DNA from: Streptomyces sp. GS7
Lineage (GTDB): Bacteria; Actinomycetota; Actinomycetes; Streptomycetales; Streptomycetaceae
Assembly (NCBI RefSeq): GCF_009834125.1
Contig: NZ_CP047146.1
Span: 3,093,501 to 3,157,500 of the forward strand
Direction of reading: 5' to 3'
DNA length: 64,000 nt
A program made the position numbers and the translations under genes. The notes under the pieces were generated by a model, which did no database searches, was not told the DNA's origin, and was given only the letters and a program-made list of their open reading frames with translations. This document shows, piece after piece, positions 8,488-15,409 of the stretch; position 1 is the stretch's first letter, and every line of letters starts with the position of its first letter.

Positions 8488-8610
8488 GGGAGTAGTGATA
8501 GACCCTGCCTGACCCGTCCTTCATGTAACCATCCGTGGCTCTGAGTAGCCATGGGTGGGCGGGCATGCGAACGGCCACCCTCCGTGACGTTGCGGAGGGT
8601 GGCCGTTGGG
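8488..8610 (+). repeat. Left terminal inverted repeat (123 bp)
   Basis: Base-for-base identical to the reverse complement of 24132-24254. The outer end reads GGGAGTAGTGATAGACCCTG. Identity extends two further G outside if the shared G run is counted (8486-8610, 125 bp). Inside are a small palindrome TGGCT-N6-AGCCA at 8536-8551 and, at the inner edge, a 15-bp-stem hairpin. Similarity stops abruptly after 8610. Confidence 0.95.
8570..8607 (-). terminator. Hairpin terminator inside the left terminal repeat
   Basis: Fifteen-bp perfect stem (AACGGCCACCCTCCG paired with CGGAGGGTGGCCGTT) around an 8-base loop. It lies 17 bp past the stop of the Cas1 gene, so it can end that leftward operon. Being within the terminal repeat, the same hairpin recurs at the right end. 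There is no T run, as usual in Streptomyces. Confidence 0.7.
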
Positions 8611-8623
8611 TTTGGGTTGGCGG

Positions 8624-9670
8624 TTAGTGGGTCGCTTTGAGCGTCCGCCTGGTGAGTGGTGTCCGCTTTTTGATTTTGGTGTCGCACGAGTCGGCAAGGA
8701 TGTGGGCGACGTCTTCGGTGGCTTCGGCAAGTGGTTCTTGAACGGCTTTCCGTGCTCGTTCGATGATTTCGCGGTCAAGCGGACTGCCTACTGTGCACTG
8801 TCCGTCACTCGCCTCGTAGAAGTCCTTGCGGGTGAAGGTTCGCTCTGCAACCAGGTCGAGAACCATCTGATCTACGTGCGGTCGGGCGACTTCCACTAGA
8901 TCCAGGGCCATGCTGTGTGACTTGGCTTCCTTGGGGTGGTGCAGTAGCCCTAGTTCAGTGTCGAGTCCTAAGGCGTGGCAGGCTAGGCGTGATTCGGCGT
9001 AGCCGATCGAATAGCCCAGGTTCAGCATTGCATTGAACGGGGTGACAGCCTTGCGGGGTGTCTTACCGTGGCTCTGCAATGCGGAGGAACGCGTTTGGAA
9101 CGTCGTCCAGTGTTCGGGCACGTCATCGCGGAACTTCACCTCAGTTCCTTTGAGGCTTTGCCAGTAGTAGCGGCTGGTCTTCGCTTCGATCGCGGAGATT
9201 TCGCGGATGGTTTCCACGTCGTGTTGCAGCCGGATCAAGTGGTCTTTGATCCGGGGGTGCCCGCTCACCTCGTACTGACCGGTGATTTTGCGGACCATGA
9301 TGTATCGCACGGCTTCGGTACTGCCTAGTGCTTGTGCTCGGTGGAGCCTGCCTTCGTAGTACGCGTGCCCGGACGTCATGAGGACGTCGCCGGTCGGGTC
9401 AAGCATGATGACGCTGATTCCCACGTCTTTGCACCATTGCATGGCGTCGATCGTCAACTCACCGTTCACGGCCGTGACGATGATGCGTTCTACCCTCCGC
9501 TCAATGCGAGAGAGTTTGTCGGTGCGGCGGTGCGGGCCGAAGCCGTCGTGTATGACCAACTGTCCGCGTTCCACGGTGAGTTTGGCGCCGAAGCCTTCGA
9601 CGATGATCGCGGGGCCGATCTGACGGGGTGCGAAGATCTGGGCCAGTTCGGGGATTTCAGCGTCTGTCAT
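8624..9670 (-). CDS. cas1: Solo Cas1-like integrase (casposase candidate)
   Basis: 348 residues. The N-terminal half has the Cas1 beta domain pattern (RIERRVERIIV, ELTIDAMQWCKDVGISVIML near 71-90, DPTGDVLMTSG). The C-terminal helical domain has the catalytic signature: Glu225 in NLGYSIGYAESR, His244 in TELGLLHH, and Asp257/Glu260 in SMALDLVEVARP. Cas1 is a metal-dependent integrase that joins DNA ends with staggered attack. No cas2, other cas gene or CRISPR array is in the window, and the gene lies 14 bp inside the left terminal repeat. That is the setting of casposases, which move casposons and leave 14-15 bp duplications. It is the last gene of the leftward operon. I infer that it integrates this element. 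Confidence 0.9.
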   Translation of the reverse strand: MTDAEIPELAQIFAPRQIGPAIIVEGFGAKLTVERGQLVIHDGFGPHRRTDKLSRIERRVERIIVTAVNGELTIDAMQWCKDVGISVIMLDPTGDVLMTSGHAYYEGRLHRAQALGSTEAVRYIMVRKITGQYEVSGHPRIKDHLIRLQHDVETIREISAIEAKTSRYYWQSLKGTEVKFRDDVPEHWTTFQTRSSALQSHGKTPRKAVTPFNAMLNLGYSIGYAESRLACHALGLDTELGLLHHPKEAKSHSMALDLVEVARPHVDQMVLDLVAERTFTRKDFYEASDGQCTVGSPLDREIIERARKAVQEPLAEATEDVAHILADSCDTKIKKRTPLTRRTLKATH

Positions 9671-9704
9671 GCTGACATTTTATCGAGCCTCACCCCTATT
9701 TCTC

Positions 9705-9896
9705 TCAGCTTTCCCAAACTTGGGGACGGTTCTTGCCTAGCAACCGTCGCAACATGCGCCGGAACCGACCGACTTTCACGGTCACAGTCTGGAAGACAGC
9801 GTTCCCTTCCCCGTCGATGTGCGCCACCAGCTTCCCGCCTGCGTCGTACACGTGCAGTGAGTCAAAGGCGCGTTGAGTTCCTTCGCCCCATGGCAT
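9705..9896 (-). CDS. Small unidentified protein of the leftward operon
   Basis: 63 residues, starting MPWGEGTQRAFDSLHVYDAG at ATG 9896. The upstream stop TAA shares two bases with this ATG (TAATG), so translation is coupled; that decides the start. The sequence has a short beta-rich part (KLVAHIDGEGNAVFQTVTVK) and a very basic C-terminal segment (GRFRRMLRRLLGKNR), which could bind nucleic acid or membrane. It precedes the Cas1 gene by 34 bp. No family recognised. Confidence 0.6.
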   Translation of the reverse strand: MPWGEGTQRAFDSLHVYDAGGKLVAHIDGEGNAVFQTVTVKVGRFRRMLRRLLGKNRPQVWES

Positions 9897-10246
9897 TAGA
9901 TCAGCCCTTCTAGTTCGGTGAAAAGTGTTGCTACGGGTGGGTTGACGCCAACGTCGGTGAGCCACACGAGGTAGAGCCGTGTTCCGGGTGGGATGGAGAC
10001 CTTGTGGTAAGGCTCGAATTCTCGCGTTGTGGCGCTCGGTGCCCCGGAAATCATCACGCTGTCATTCCGGAGTTCGAGGGTGGTGTTCGGTGGGATTCCG
10101 CTAGGTGGGTTGATCGCTATCCGGTAAAAGGTCCTTGGCCGGTTGTCTGGCGGGAATTGGATTGCCCAGACCTGTTGTCCGGGTGCGCCGAATGCAGTTC
10201 CGTCTACAAGTGAGCCTTGTTCGGTGATAGGCGAAAGACTAGGCAC
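9896..10246 (-). CDS. Unidentified beta-rich protein, possible minor virion protein
   Basis: 116 residues from GTG 10246, preceded by GAGGGG at good spacing. The sequence is strand-rich with no membrane segment (VWAIQFPP, RTFYRIAINPPSGIPPNTTL, KVSIPPGTRLYLVWLTDVG). This would suit a small beta-sandwich such as a decoration or spike protein; that is inference. It sits between tiny genes of the leftward operon and is coupled to the next by TAATG. Confidence 0.6.
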   Translation of the reverse strand: MPSLSPITEQGSLVDGTAFGAPGQQVWAIQFPPDNRPRTFYRIAINPPSGIPPNTTLELRNDSVMISGAPSATTREFEPYHKVSIPPGTRLYLVWLTDVGVNPPVATLFTELEGLI

Positions 10247-10316
10247 GATATCCCCTCATTATTGGTTCAGAAATGCGGAACGCCCCGACGTGGGTCGGGG
10301 CGTTGTGGCGCACGTT

Positions 10317-10481
10317 CTACTTACGCATCATTGCGAGTACTTGGGGGAGCATCGCTGCGTATTGGGCGGGGATTGGTTGGCGTTCGGTGGTTCCGGTGTC
10401 CGGGTCAGCGATTTCGACGGTAAACGTGCCGTCGTCTTCGCGGTACAGCTCTGCCCGCAGAATGAGCTTCGGCTCAACCAT
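10317..10481 (-). CDS. Small unidentified protein (54 aa)
   Basis: An ATG at 10481 opens 54 codons, MVEPKLILRAELYREDDGTF onwards, ending in MLPQVLAMMRK. Its start overlaps the stop of the gene at 10474-10764 by eight bases, the coupling seen along this operon. An alternating polar/hydrophobic pattern suggests two to three beta strands and a terminal helix. No family recognised. Confidence 0.55.
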   Translation of the reverse strand: MVEPKLILRAELYREDDGTFTVEIADPDTGTTERQPIPAQYAAMLPQVLAMMRK

Positions 10482-10764
10482 CGTGGTCCGCCTGCTCTCG
10501 CTCGGCCTTGAAGGCGACGCCCAATCCCCCTCGGCGGGTAGCCACGTGGAAGGGGTAGCGGGTGGATCGGTTGACGTGGTGCAGCAACTTTAGGAGCTTG
10601 TCTGCGTCCTCAATGCGCTTGACTGCGGCGGAACGCCACTCGCCGTCATTGGCGCTTGCGGCGACGGCTTCTAGCAGCCAGGGAGGGACAGTGGGCCCGG
10701 GGCGCCCCCGCCCGGCCGGAACGTCGCTCTCCGGGACTATCTCAATAGAGACATCCTCCAACAT
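10474..10764 (-). CDS. Small unidentified cytoplasmic protein
   Basis: 96 residues from ATG 10764 with a GGGGG-rich Shine-Dalgarno about 10 bases upstream. It begins MLEDVSIEIVPESDVPAGRG and continues with a helix (LLEAVAASANDGEW) and a basic segment (KLLKLLHHVNRSTRYPF). The central Gly/Arg/Pro stretch and basic C-half would fit DNA binding, but no family motif is visible. It is the first gene after the 165-bp gap carrying the YATGTGA motifs, so it probably heads its own transcript. Confidence 0.55.
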   Translation of the reverse strand: MLEDVSIEIVPESDVPAGRGRPGPTVPPWLLEAVAASANDGEWRSAAVKRIEDADKLLKLLHHVNRSTRYPFHVATRRGGLGVAFKAEREQADHDG

Positions 10765-10831
10765 TTTTGACCCCCAATGCTCGTACGTGCTCGAACAGTA
10801 GTTGAACTCTAACCGAACGTGACATTGACTG

Positions 10832-10898
10832 CATGTGAATAAACTGTGCCTATGTGATCAAGGTTCCTCCCAACTCCTCACATACCGTGGGCATGTGA
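10832..10898. promoter_or_regulatory. Cluster of YATGTGA motifs, probable operator region
   Basis: Four copies of the heptamer occur in 67 bp: CATGTGA at 10832, TATGTGA at 10851, the inverse TCACATA at 10878, and CATGTGA at 10892. The second and third make an inverted repeat TATGTGA-N20-TCACATA. The cluster lies in the only sizeable gap of the leftward half (10765-10929), just upstream of the gene at 10474-10764. A repeated motif in both orientations suggests a regulator binding several sites. Confidence 0.4.
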
Positions 10899-10929
10899 CA
10901 GGGCATCACCAACCATTCGCCGCGTGCTG

Positions 10930-11355
10930 TCAGAGTTGCCATTCCCGCCCCACCGGGACTTCCGCCACGTACATGAGCCCGGAAGCACGCTCAGCCACTC
11001 CCGAACCGGCCACGATGAGCGGCTGAGTACCGAACAGGGTGAGTTGGTTGTCCTGCCATCGCATGACGTGATCGACGTCGTCCCCACGTTCTACGCCAAC
11101 CAGTGACGACGGGTCGGTTGTCTGCGTATACACGCGAAGCGGGCTGCGTGCGTCGAACACGACGGAGAGAAGCTTGACCGACCACACGAAGCCGGATTCC
11201 GGCGCATCGACGGTCACGGGAAGAGTTCCGGAGTAGGGGATGCGCTTGTACCGAACTCCACCCCTCCACGGGCCCAGTTGGTCAGTGAGTACCTGATTGA
11301 GTTCATCCTTCGTGAGGAAATCAACCTCGGCTCCAGCCTTGATTCTGAACTTCAT
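10930..11355 (-). CDS. Unidentified beta-rich protein, possible virion surface protein
   Basis: 141 residues from ATG 11355, which overlaps the transglycosylase stop as ATGA; an upstream in-frame start would lie inside that gene. It starts MKFRIKAGAEVDFLTKDELN. It is strongly strand-forming (VWSVKLLSVVFDARSPLRVY, QLTLFGTQPLIVAGSG, MYVAEVPVG) and has no signal or membrane segment. Together with its neighbour at 9896-10246 it may be a penton, spike or receptor-binding protein. That assignment rests only on context and strand pattern. Confidence 0.6.
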   Translation of the reverse strand: MKFRIKAGAEVDFLTKDELNQVLTDQLGPWRGGVRYKRIPYSGTLPVTVDAPESGFVWSVKLLSVVFDARSPLRVYTQTTDPSSLVGVERGDDVDHVMRWQDNQLTLFGTQPLIVAGSGVAERASGLMYVAEVPVGREWQL

Positions 11356-12011
11356 AGGTTGTCCTTTGCGAAGAAGACCAGCCCGATAATGAAGAACACG
11401 ACTCCCACAGCGATGAACGCGACTTTCATGCGGTTGGTCCACCACCACGTGAGCAAGGTGCCCAACTCCGTGAAAGGCTGCGCAATCAGCGTGAGCGGCA
11501 TGGCAAGTGCGGAGATGAGTCCGCCTATCCCGAAGTCGAAGAGCCCCGCATCCTGCGCCGTCCCCGGAGTGCCAGCGCCGCCACCTCCTGGCGACGCTCC
11601 GTCGGCCGGCGCATGACCCCCGAGAGCGCCCGTCGTAGCCCGCCAGGCCGCGTGCACGCTCTCAGCACCGCCTGATGCGTAGTAGCTCTGTGCCGGGGCT
11701 TCAGCGGCTACCGCAGCCTGTTCTGCGGCACGCTCAGGGTCGGAGCGCCACAGGGACTCTGGCTGTGATGAGGCTCCCCTTTGGTAGGCGCTAAGCATGT
11801 ATCGGGTTGCCCATGAGGGATCTCGCGCCTCCTGGGCCGTGACGCCGGGGTGTGCGGGCAGGTGGATCTGGAAGGGACCGAAGGAAGTGCCCCCGTCGCC
11901 TACAGCGTTGGGGTTCCAACTCGATTCCAGTCGGGAGCCCAGAAGCATGGATTCCCGAACGTGGGGGTCTTTGGTGGCGTCAAGAATCGCTTGAACGACG
12001 GAGTCAGCCAA
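11352..12011 (-). CDS. Membrane-anchored lytic transglycosylase (virion entry/lysis enzyme)
   Basis: 219 residues from a TTG at 12011 with AAGGAG nine bases upstream; the longer frame upstream belongs to the overlapping previous gene. The SLT fold is shown by the catalytic Glu29 in GSRLESSWNPNAVG, then GTSFGPFQIHLPAH. A Gly/Ala/Ser-rich linker follows, then hydrophobic stretches ending in a clear transmembrane helix (FIAVGVVFFIIGLVFFA). Such enzymes cleave peptidoglycan glycan strands. In tectiviruses a virion-membrane transglycosylase (PRD1 P7) helps DNA entry, and this architecture suits that role. Confidence 0.75.
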   Translation of the reverse strand: MADSVVQAILDATKDPHVRESMLLGSRLESSWNPNAVGDGGTSFGPFQIHLPAHPGVTAQEARDPSWATRYMLSAYQRGASSQPESLWRSDPERAAEQAAVAAEAPAQSYYASGGAESVHAAWRATTGALGGHAPADGASPGGGGAGTPGTAQDAGLFDFGIGGLISALAMPLTLIAQPFTELGTLLTWWWTNRMKVAFIAVGVVFFIIGLVFFAKDNL

Positions 12012-12312
12012 AATACCTGCTCCTTGACGGTGCCTTGGGTTCCTTCTTCCGCTCTGAATTCCCTTCAGCTTCAGCGGTTTCCTCGGTCGATTCCTTCGCC
12101 GGTTCCTCGTTCTTCTGTGGAGATTCCGCCGCCGTGAGCCCGAAAGCCTTCTTGAACGCTTCCGCATTCCCCCGGAAAACTATGATCTCTTCCGACCCGG
12201 CTGCGTCCACCTGATCAGCAATCTTCTCAGGTTCCGATTCGGTCTGTTCCTGTTCTGTTTCCTCCATCAACCGCTTGAGAAGTGCTTTTTCATTGGCGCT
12301 CAAACGTGCCAC
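12004..12312 (-). CDS. Small highly charged protein, first gene of the leftward virion operon
   Basis: 102 residues from GTG 12312 (VARLSANEKALLKRLMEETE), preceded by GGCAGGG. The frame is open further upstream but that part reads as translated promoter DNA. The protein begins with a helix, has a central segment SEEIIVFRGNAEAFKKAFGL, and ends in a Glu/Lys-rich disordered tail with RKKEPKAPSRSRYF. Its stop overlaps the start of the transglycosylase gene. It could be a scaffold-like or DNA-associated virion protein; no family recognised. Confidence 0.55.
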   Translation of the reverse strand: MARLSANEKALLKRLMEETEQEQTESEPEKIADQVDAAGSEEIIVFRGNAEAFKKAFGLTAAESPQKNEEPAKESTEETAEAEGNSERKKEPKAPSRSRYFG

Positions 12313-12485
12313 GATTTTCCCTGCCTTTCCTGGCGGTCGTGGGGCCGTGAGGCACCCCGCGTTTTCATGCTCTGACCAGCGAAGATGCAGGTGCCGGCAT
12401 AGGCGGGTTGGAACGCACCTGCCGTTTCCTGGAATTCGCTGGCATGCTTTGAGTGTAAGCACTCAGCACCCGATCCGGGAGAGTC
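12313..12485. promoter_or_regulatory. Divergent promoter region between the leftward and rightward virion operons
   Basis: 173 bp separating GTG 12312 (leftward) and ATG 12486 (rightward). It contains two inverted repeats: GCAGGTGC-N20-GCACCTGC at 12387-12422, and TGAGTG-TAAG-CACTCA at 12450-12465 close to the rightward start. These are reasonable regulator sites for coordinating both operons. I could not pick a convincing -35/-10 pair. Confidence 0.5.
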
Positions 12486-12911
12486 ATGTCGATACCACAA
12501 ATTGAGTTCGATATTCTCGAATCCGATCCGACAGCAGCACCTAAAGAGCCGAAGCCCGGAGAAAGGTCGAAGAAGGGGCGGGGTAGGCGGTCGAATGCGT
12601 CGATTGAGGCGGAGATTCGAGACCAATTGCAGGCTTTCATGCAGCTTGCCGCACTTTTTTGGGGCACACAGGACGACGTATGCGCCGGAGTTCTCGGACA
12701 ACAGGCACCGTTGATCGCCGAAGACCTTGCAGCACTGGCCATGAAAAGCGAATGGGCACGGAAATACCTCACAAAGACCGCCGACATGGGCCGGGTAATC
12801 CCACTGCTCATGCACATCACACCGGTTCTACAGGCGGTACGGGTGCACCACATCACCTCTCGTTTTGAGAACGGGGGTGACGATGCCCCCGGAACGAGTC
12901 CCCTGGGTTGA
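12486..12911 (+). CDS. Unidentified protein, first gene of the capsid operon
   Basis: 141 residues from ATG 12486 with GGGAG eight bases upstream. An acidic start is followed by a basic linker (PGERSKKGRGRRSN), then a helical domain (IEAEIRDQLQAFMQLAALFW; MGRVIPLLMHITPVLQAV). No predicted export signal. Its 3' end overlaps the packaging ATPase start by 29 bases. The position directly before the ATPase suggests a virion assembly or packaging partner, but no homologue is recognised. Confidence 0.6.
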   Translation: MSIPQIEFDILESDPTAAPKEPKPGERSKKGRGRRSNASIEAEIRDQLQAFMQLAALFWGTQDDVCAGVLGQQAPLIAEDLAALAMKSEWARKYLTKTADMGRVIPLLMHITPVLQAVRVHHITSRFENGGDDAPGTSPLG

Positions 12912-13596
12912 ACTCGGGCCGGAATTCATGAACTCATGGGGATGGCCGGGTGGGAAATGGGAACCGGAACACCTGGCGATTCTCGGGCCGACGGGTTCCG
13001 GGAAATCGTTCTTTATGCTGCATGCCATTGACCAGCGAGCCAGACGCAGCGGGGCTAATGCAGTCATTATTGTGACGAAACCCGCTGACAAAACTATGGA
13101 CCGGCTGACCAGGACTGGAGACTGGAAGATACGCCGTACATGGCCACCCTCCTATGGGGAGGAACGCGTTATCCTCTGGCCGAAGTCAACGGGATTGGCA
13201 GAAGGGATTCCACAGCAACGCAAGGCCGTCTATGAAGTCCTCTCGGAACTGTGGAAACCTGACGCGAACACCATCGTCGCTTTCGACGAAATCGCCTACG
13301 TCGAACAAGATCTACGCCTTCAGCCTTTCATCACGAAGTATTGGAGAGAGGCAAGGTCACTCGGGATCACCATCGTCGCTACAACGCAGCGACCAAGGTA
13401 CGTATCCCGCTACATGCATTCGGAACCAACGTGGTCAGTCGCTTTCCGGCCCAGTGATGAGGATGAAACAAAGCGAGTTGCTGAGATTATCGGTGGAAGG
13501 CGCAAGTACACGGACGTTCTCATGTCTCTTGAGCCGCGAGAATTCCTCATTATTCATCGCAGAAAACGACTTGCTTATATTTCCCGGATCGCGTAG
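12883..13596 (+). CDS. FtsK/HerA-family genome packaging ATPase (PRD1 P9-like)
   Basis: 237 residues from ATG 12883 (GGGGGTG just upstream); an earlier TTG is possible. Walker A is GPTGSGKS at 35-42. Walker B is TIVAFDEI with Asp135-Glu136. The sensor motif is ATTQRP at 167-171. Small size and motif spacing match A32/P9-type ATPases that pump DNA into membrane-containing icosahedral capsids, not tailed-phage terminases. It lies three reading frames upstream of the capsid gene, the usual pairing in tectiviruses. Confidence 0.85.
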   Translation: MPPERVPWVELGPEFMNSWGWPGGKWEPEHLAILGPTGSGKSFFMLHAIDQRARRSGANAVIIVTKPADKTMDRLTRTGDWKIRRTWPPSYGEERVILWPKSTGLAEGIPQQRKAVYEVLSELWKPDANTIVAFDEIAYVEQDLRLQPFITKYWREARSLGITIVATTQRPRYVSRYMHSEPTWSVAFRPSDEDETKRVAEIIGGRRKYTDVLMSLEPREFLIIHRRKRLAYISRIA

Positions 13597-13680
13597 TACC
13601 CTGGGCTGCGGGGCCTCTCGCTAAAGCATTTTCTCGGGGTTCCTCCGGGTTTCACTTCGTCATGTCGAACGGAGGTGAAT

Positions 13681-13833
13681 ATGCACACGCATTTTAGCGC
13701 CATGGCGGCGCTTGGTGCCTTTCTCGGAATAGTCGTGGTGGGCACCCTTTGGCGCCTTATTGCAGCTCATCTGACAGCGGCCAACAGCTCTTTTGCGAAC
13801 CATCTAGGAAAGGCGATGGCCTTCCAATATTGA
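13681..13833 (+). CDS. 50-residue membrane protein between ATPase and capsid genes
   Basis: Starts at ATG 13681 behind a strong GGAGGTGA Shine-Dalgarno, giving 50 residues. It begins MHTHFSAMAALGAFLGIVVV, a single transmembrane helix with GTLWRLIAAHL following, and a short polar C-terminus. Tectiviruses encode several such small proteins of the inner virion membrane. The ideal ribosome site and 13-bp gap to the capsid gene make this a real gene despite its size. Confidence 0.7.
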   Translation: MHTHFSAMAALGAFLGIVVVGTLWRLIAAHLTAANSSFANHLGKAMAFQY

Positions 13834-13846
13834 AGGGATCACTCAC

Positions 13847-14962
13847 ATGCCCGCTGCCACTAATGGTGCCAATGGTGCGGCGCCTGGCGCCACAATTGGC
13901 ACCGGCGGTGTTCCATTCGTCGTCGGCTCCAACCACTACAGTGAGCAAAACTTCCAGTTCTCGCTAGTCCAGGACTCTTCCGCTCACGAATACGTCCACA
14001 ACATCACGCCCGGTGGATTTCTGCGGGGGATACGTATTCAGGTCAGCAACTCGGGCGGTTCTGGAAGCGCCAAGTACCACCAGGACGCGCCATGGTCGAT
14101 TATCCAGAGTATTTCCCTGGAAAACATCGACGGATCTCCCATCAAGTACCCGATGAACGGGTTCTCCTGGTATCTCCAGAACAAATACTGTTCGCCATGG
14201 CACGGCGACCCGGCACGGGGGCCGCGTGCTCAGAACATCGGGCACTCCGGCGGGAATTTCTCCTTCGAACTGCGCATGTTCCCCGAAATTCGTGACACTG
14301 CCGGAGTCCTGGCGAACACTGACGCCAGGGCGCAGTACCGCATTCGGATCACGATGGCTCCCGCTTCACAGGTCTACAGCACCGTTCCGGCGACCATGCC
14401 GATTACGACCGTCACGGGCGTGATGGAAGCGTGGGCACAGACGGATACGGCGGACTTGCATGGCAATCCCATTCAGGCCCGGCCCGATGGGTTGGCGGTT
14501 GCTGCGATTACCCGGCATCAGATTCTCACACTCAACGCTGCCGGGGCCGACAACACCTTTCAGCTCACGAACACGGGTAATGAGGTGCGGTGCCTCATCA
14601 TTGTGGCGCGTGATTCGAAGGGGGTCCGGCAGGATTATCTTTCGTCGCCGGTACGGTTCCGTCTGGATGACCGTTCTCTTTCGGTTTTCTCTCCGACCAC
14701 CATCGTGAATAAGATGGCGGATTTCTACCCGTTCCTCGCGAATGGCACGAGCCATCGTGAGACTGGCGTGTATGTGATTCCGCGTTTCCGGCGTCCTGGT
14801 GACCTGATCGGTGAGTATTGGCTCGGTACGTCCAACGCTACGTATCTCGTCATCGAGTCGTCCACACCAAATGACGCTGCAAATGTGCCCGGAACTGCCG
14901 AGTTCATCACGGATGAAGTTGTTCCCGTGGCACCGGTTCCGGTCGAGCTTGAGGGGGTCTGA
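13847..14962 (+). CDS. Major capsid protein, probable double jelly-roll fold
   Basis: 371 residues from ATG 13847 with AAGGGA upstream. The sequence is nearly all beta-strand, with no signal peptide or membrane segment. The first half shows the pattern I associate with PRD1-lineage capsids: a hydrophobic strand after GGFLRGIRIQV, then DAPWSIIQSISLENIDGSPI, then a short helix-like NGFSWYLQNKYC. The second half repeats a strand-rich domain from about residue 195 (GLAVAAITRHQILTL onwards to FYPFLAN). Length fits a double jelly roll (PRD1 P3 is about 395). The adjacent packaging ATPase supports the call. The fold is inferred. Confidence 0.75.
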   Translation: MPAATNGANGAAPGATIGTGGVPFVVGSNHYSEQNFQFSLVQDSSAHEYVHNITPGGFLRGIRIQVSNSGGSGSAKYHQDAPWSIIQSISLENIDGSPIKYPMNGFSWYLQNKYCSPWHGDPARGPRAQNIGHSGGNFSFELRMFPEIRDTAGVLANTDARAQYRIRITMAPASQVYSTVPATMPITTVTGVMEAWAQTDTADLHGNPIQARPDGLAVAAITRHQILTLNAAGADNTFQLTNTGNEVRCLIIVARDSKGVRQDYLSSPVRFRLDDRSLSVFSPTTIVNKMADFYPFLANGTSHRETGVYVIPRFRRPGDLIGEYWLGTSNATYLVIESSTPNDAANVPGTAEFITDEVVPVAPVPVELEGV

Positions 14963-14964
14963 GG

Positions 14965-15168
14965 ATGCAATACCGACTCGGCGTAGATCTCGGAGGGTCT
15001 TCCGGGGATATCCCCAACAGCCAGCCGGTCAACAGCCCTAATTTCTCCCGAAAGGGAGGGGTCACGGCATGGCATCCGACTTCCGTCTATCTCGTTCTTC
15101 TGGTGTTGGCAGAGTTCGCGACCTATGCAGTACTCCGTAATGTCTTCCGGAATGCTCACGGGGGTTGA
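14965..15168 (+). CDS. Small single-pass membrane protein
   Basis: 67 residues from ATG 14965, two bases after the capsid stop. A soluble N-terminal half (MQYRLGVDLGGSSGDIPNSQ) is followed by one transmembrane helix (SVYLVLLVLAEFATYAVL) and a short basic end. First of a tight run of tiny membrane-protein genes; a virion membrane component is likely. Confidence 0.6.
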   Translation: MQYRLGVDLGGSSGDIPNSQPVNSPNFSRKGGVTAWHPTSVYLVLLVLAEFATYAVLRNVFRNAHGG

Positions 15169-15174
15169 TACCGA

Positions 15175-15282
15175 ATGAATAAGCACATCGTCATGGCGTT
15201 CTTTGTCGGGTGGCTGGCCGCGCTGCTGATCTCCCCGACAATTCTCCTGGCTGGATTCAAGGGGCTCCGCAATGGGGTCTAG
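15175..15282 (+). CDS. Tiny membrane protein (35 aa)
   Basis: ATG 15175 opens 35 codons, MNKHIVMAFFVGWLAALLIS then PTILLAGFKGLRNGV. Almost the whole chain is one transmembrane helix with a basic C-terminus. Its end overlaps the next start (ATG 15272) by 11 bases. The gene is supported by its position in an overlapping run, not by homology. Confidence 0.5.
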   Translation: MNKHIVMAFFVGWLAALLISPTILLAGFKGLRNGV

Positions 15283-15409
15283 GTTCACGACTGGCGTCGT
15301 CTTCGGCGCAATTGCCTACGCGCTCCTGGCGGAGTTCTTCCGCCAGTGCTCGGCACGTCTGGTGATTGCTGAAGCCACTGACCTTTGCCGTTGGTCATGG
15401 GTGACGTAA
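15272..15409 (+). CDS. Tiny membrane protein (45 aa)
   Basis: ATG 15272 gives MGSRFTTGVVFGAIAYALLA followed by EFFRQCSARLVIAEATDLCR and a short end. One hydrophobic helix at residues 7-20. It overlaps the genes before and after (15175-15282 and 15397-15546), which indicates coupled translation in the virion membrane-protein run. Confidence 0.5.
   Translation: MGSRFTTGVVFGAIAYALLAEFFRQCSARLVIAEATDLCRWSWVT

Noticed and set aside
8624..9670. Cas1 as part of a CRISPR-Cas immune locus
   Set aside because: No cas2, effector genes or repeat-spacer array anywhere in the window; the gene lies just inside a transposon-like terminal repeat.
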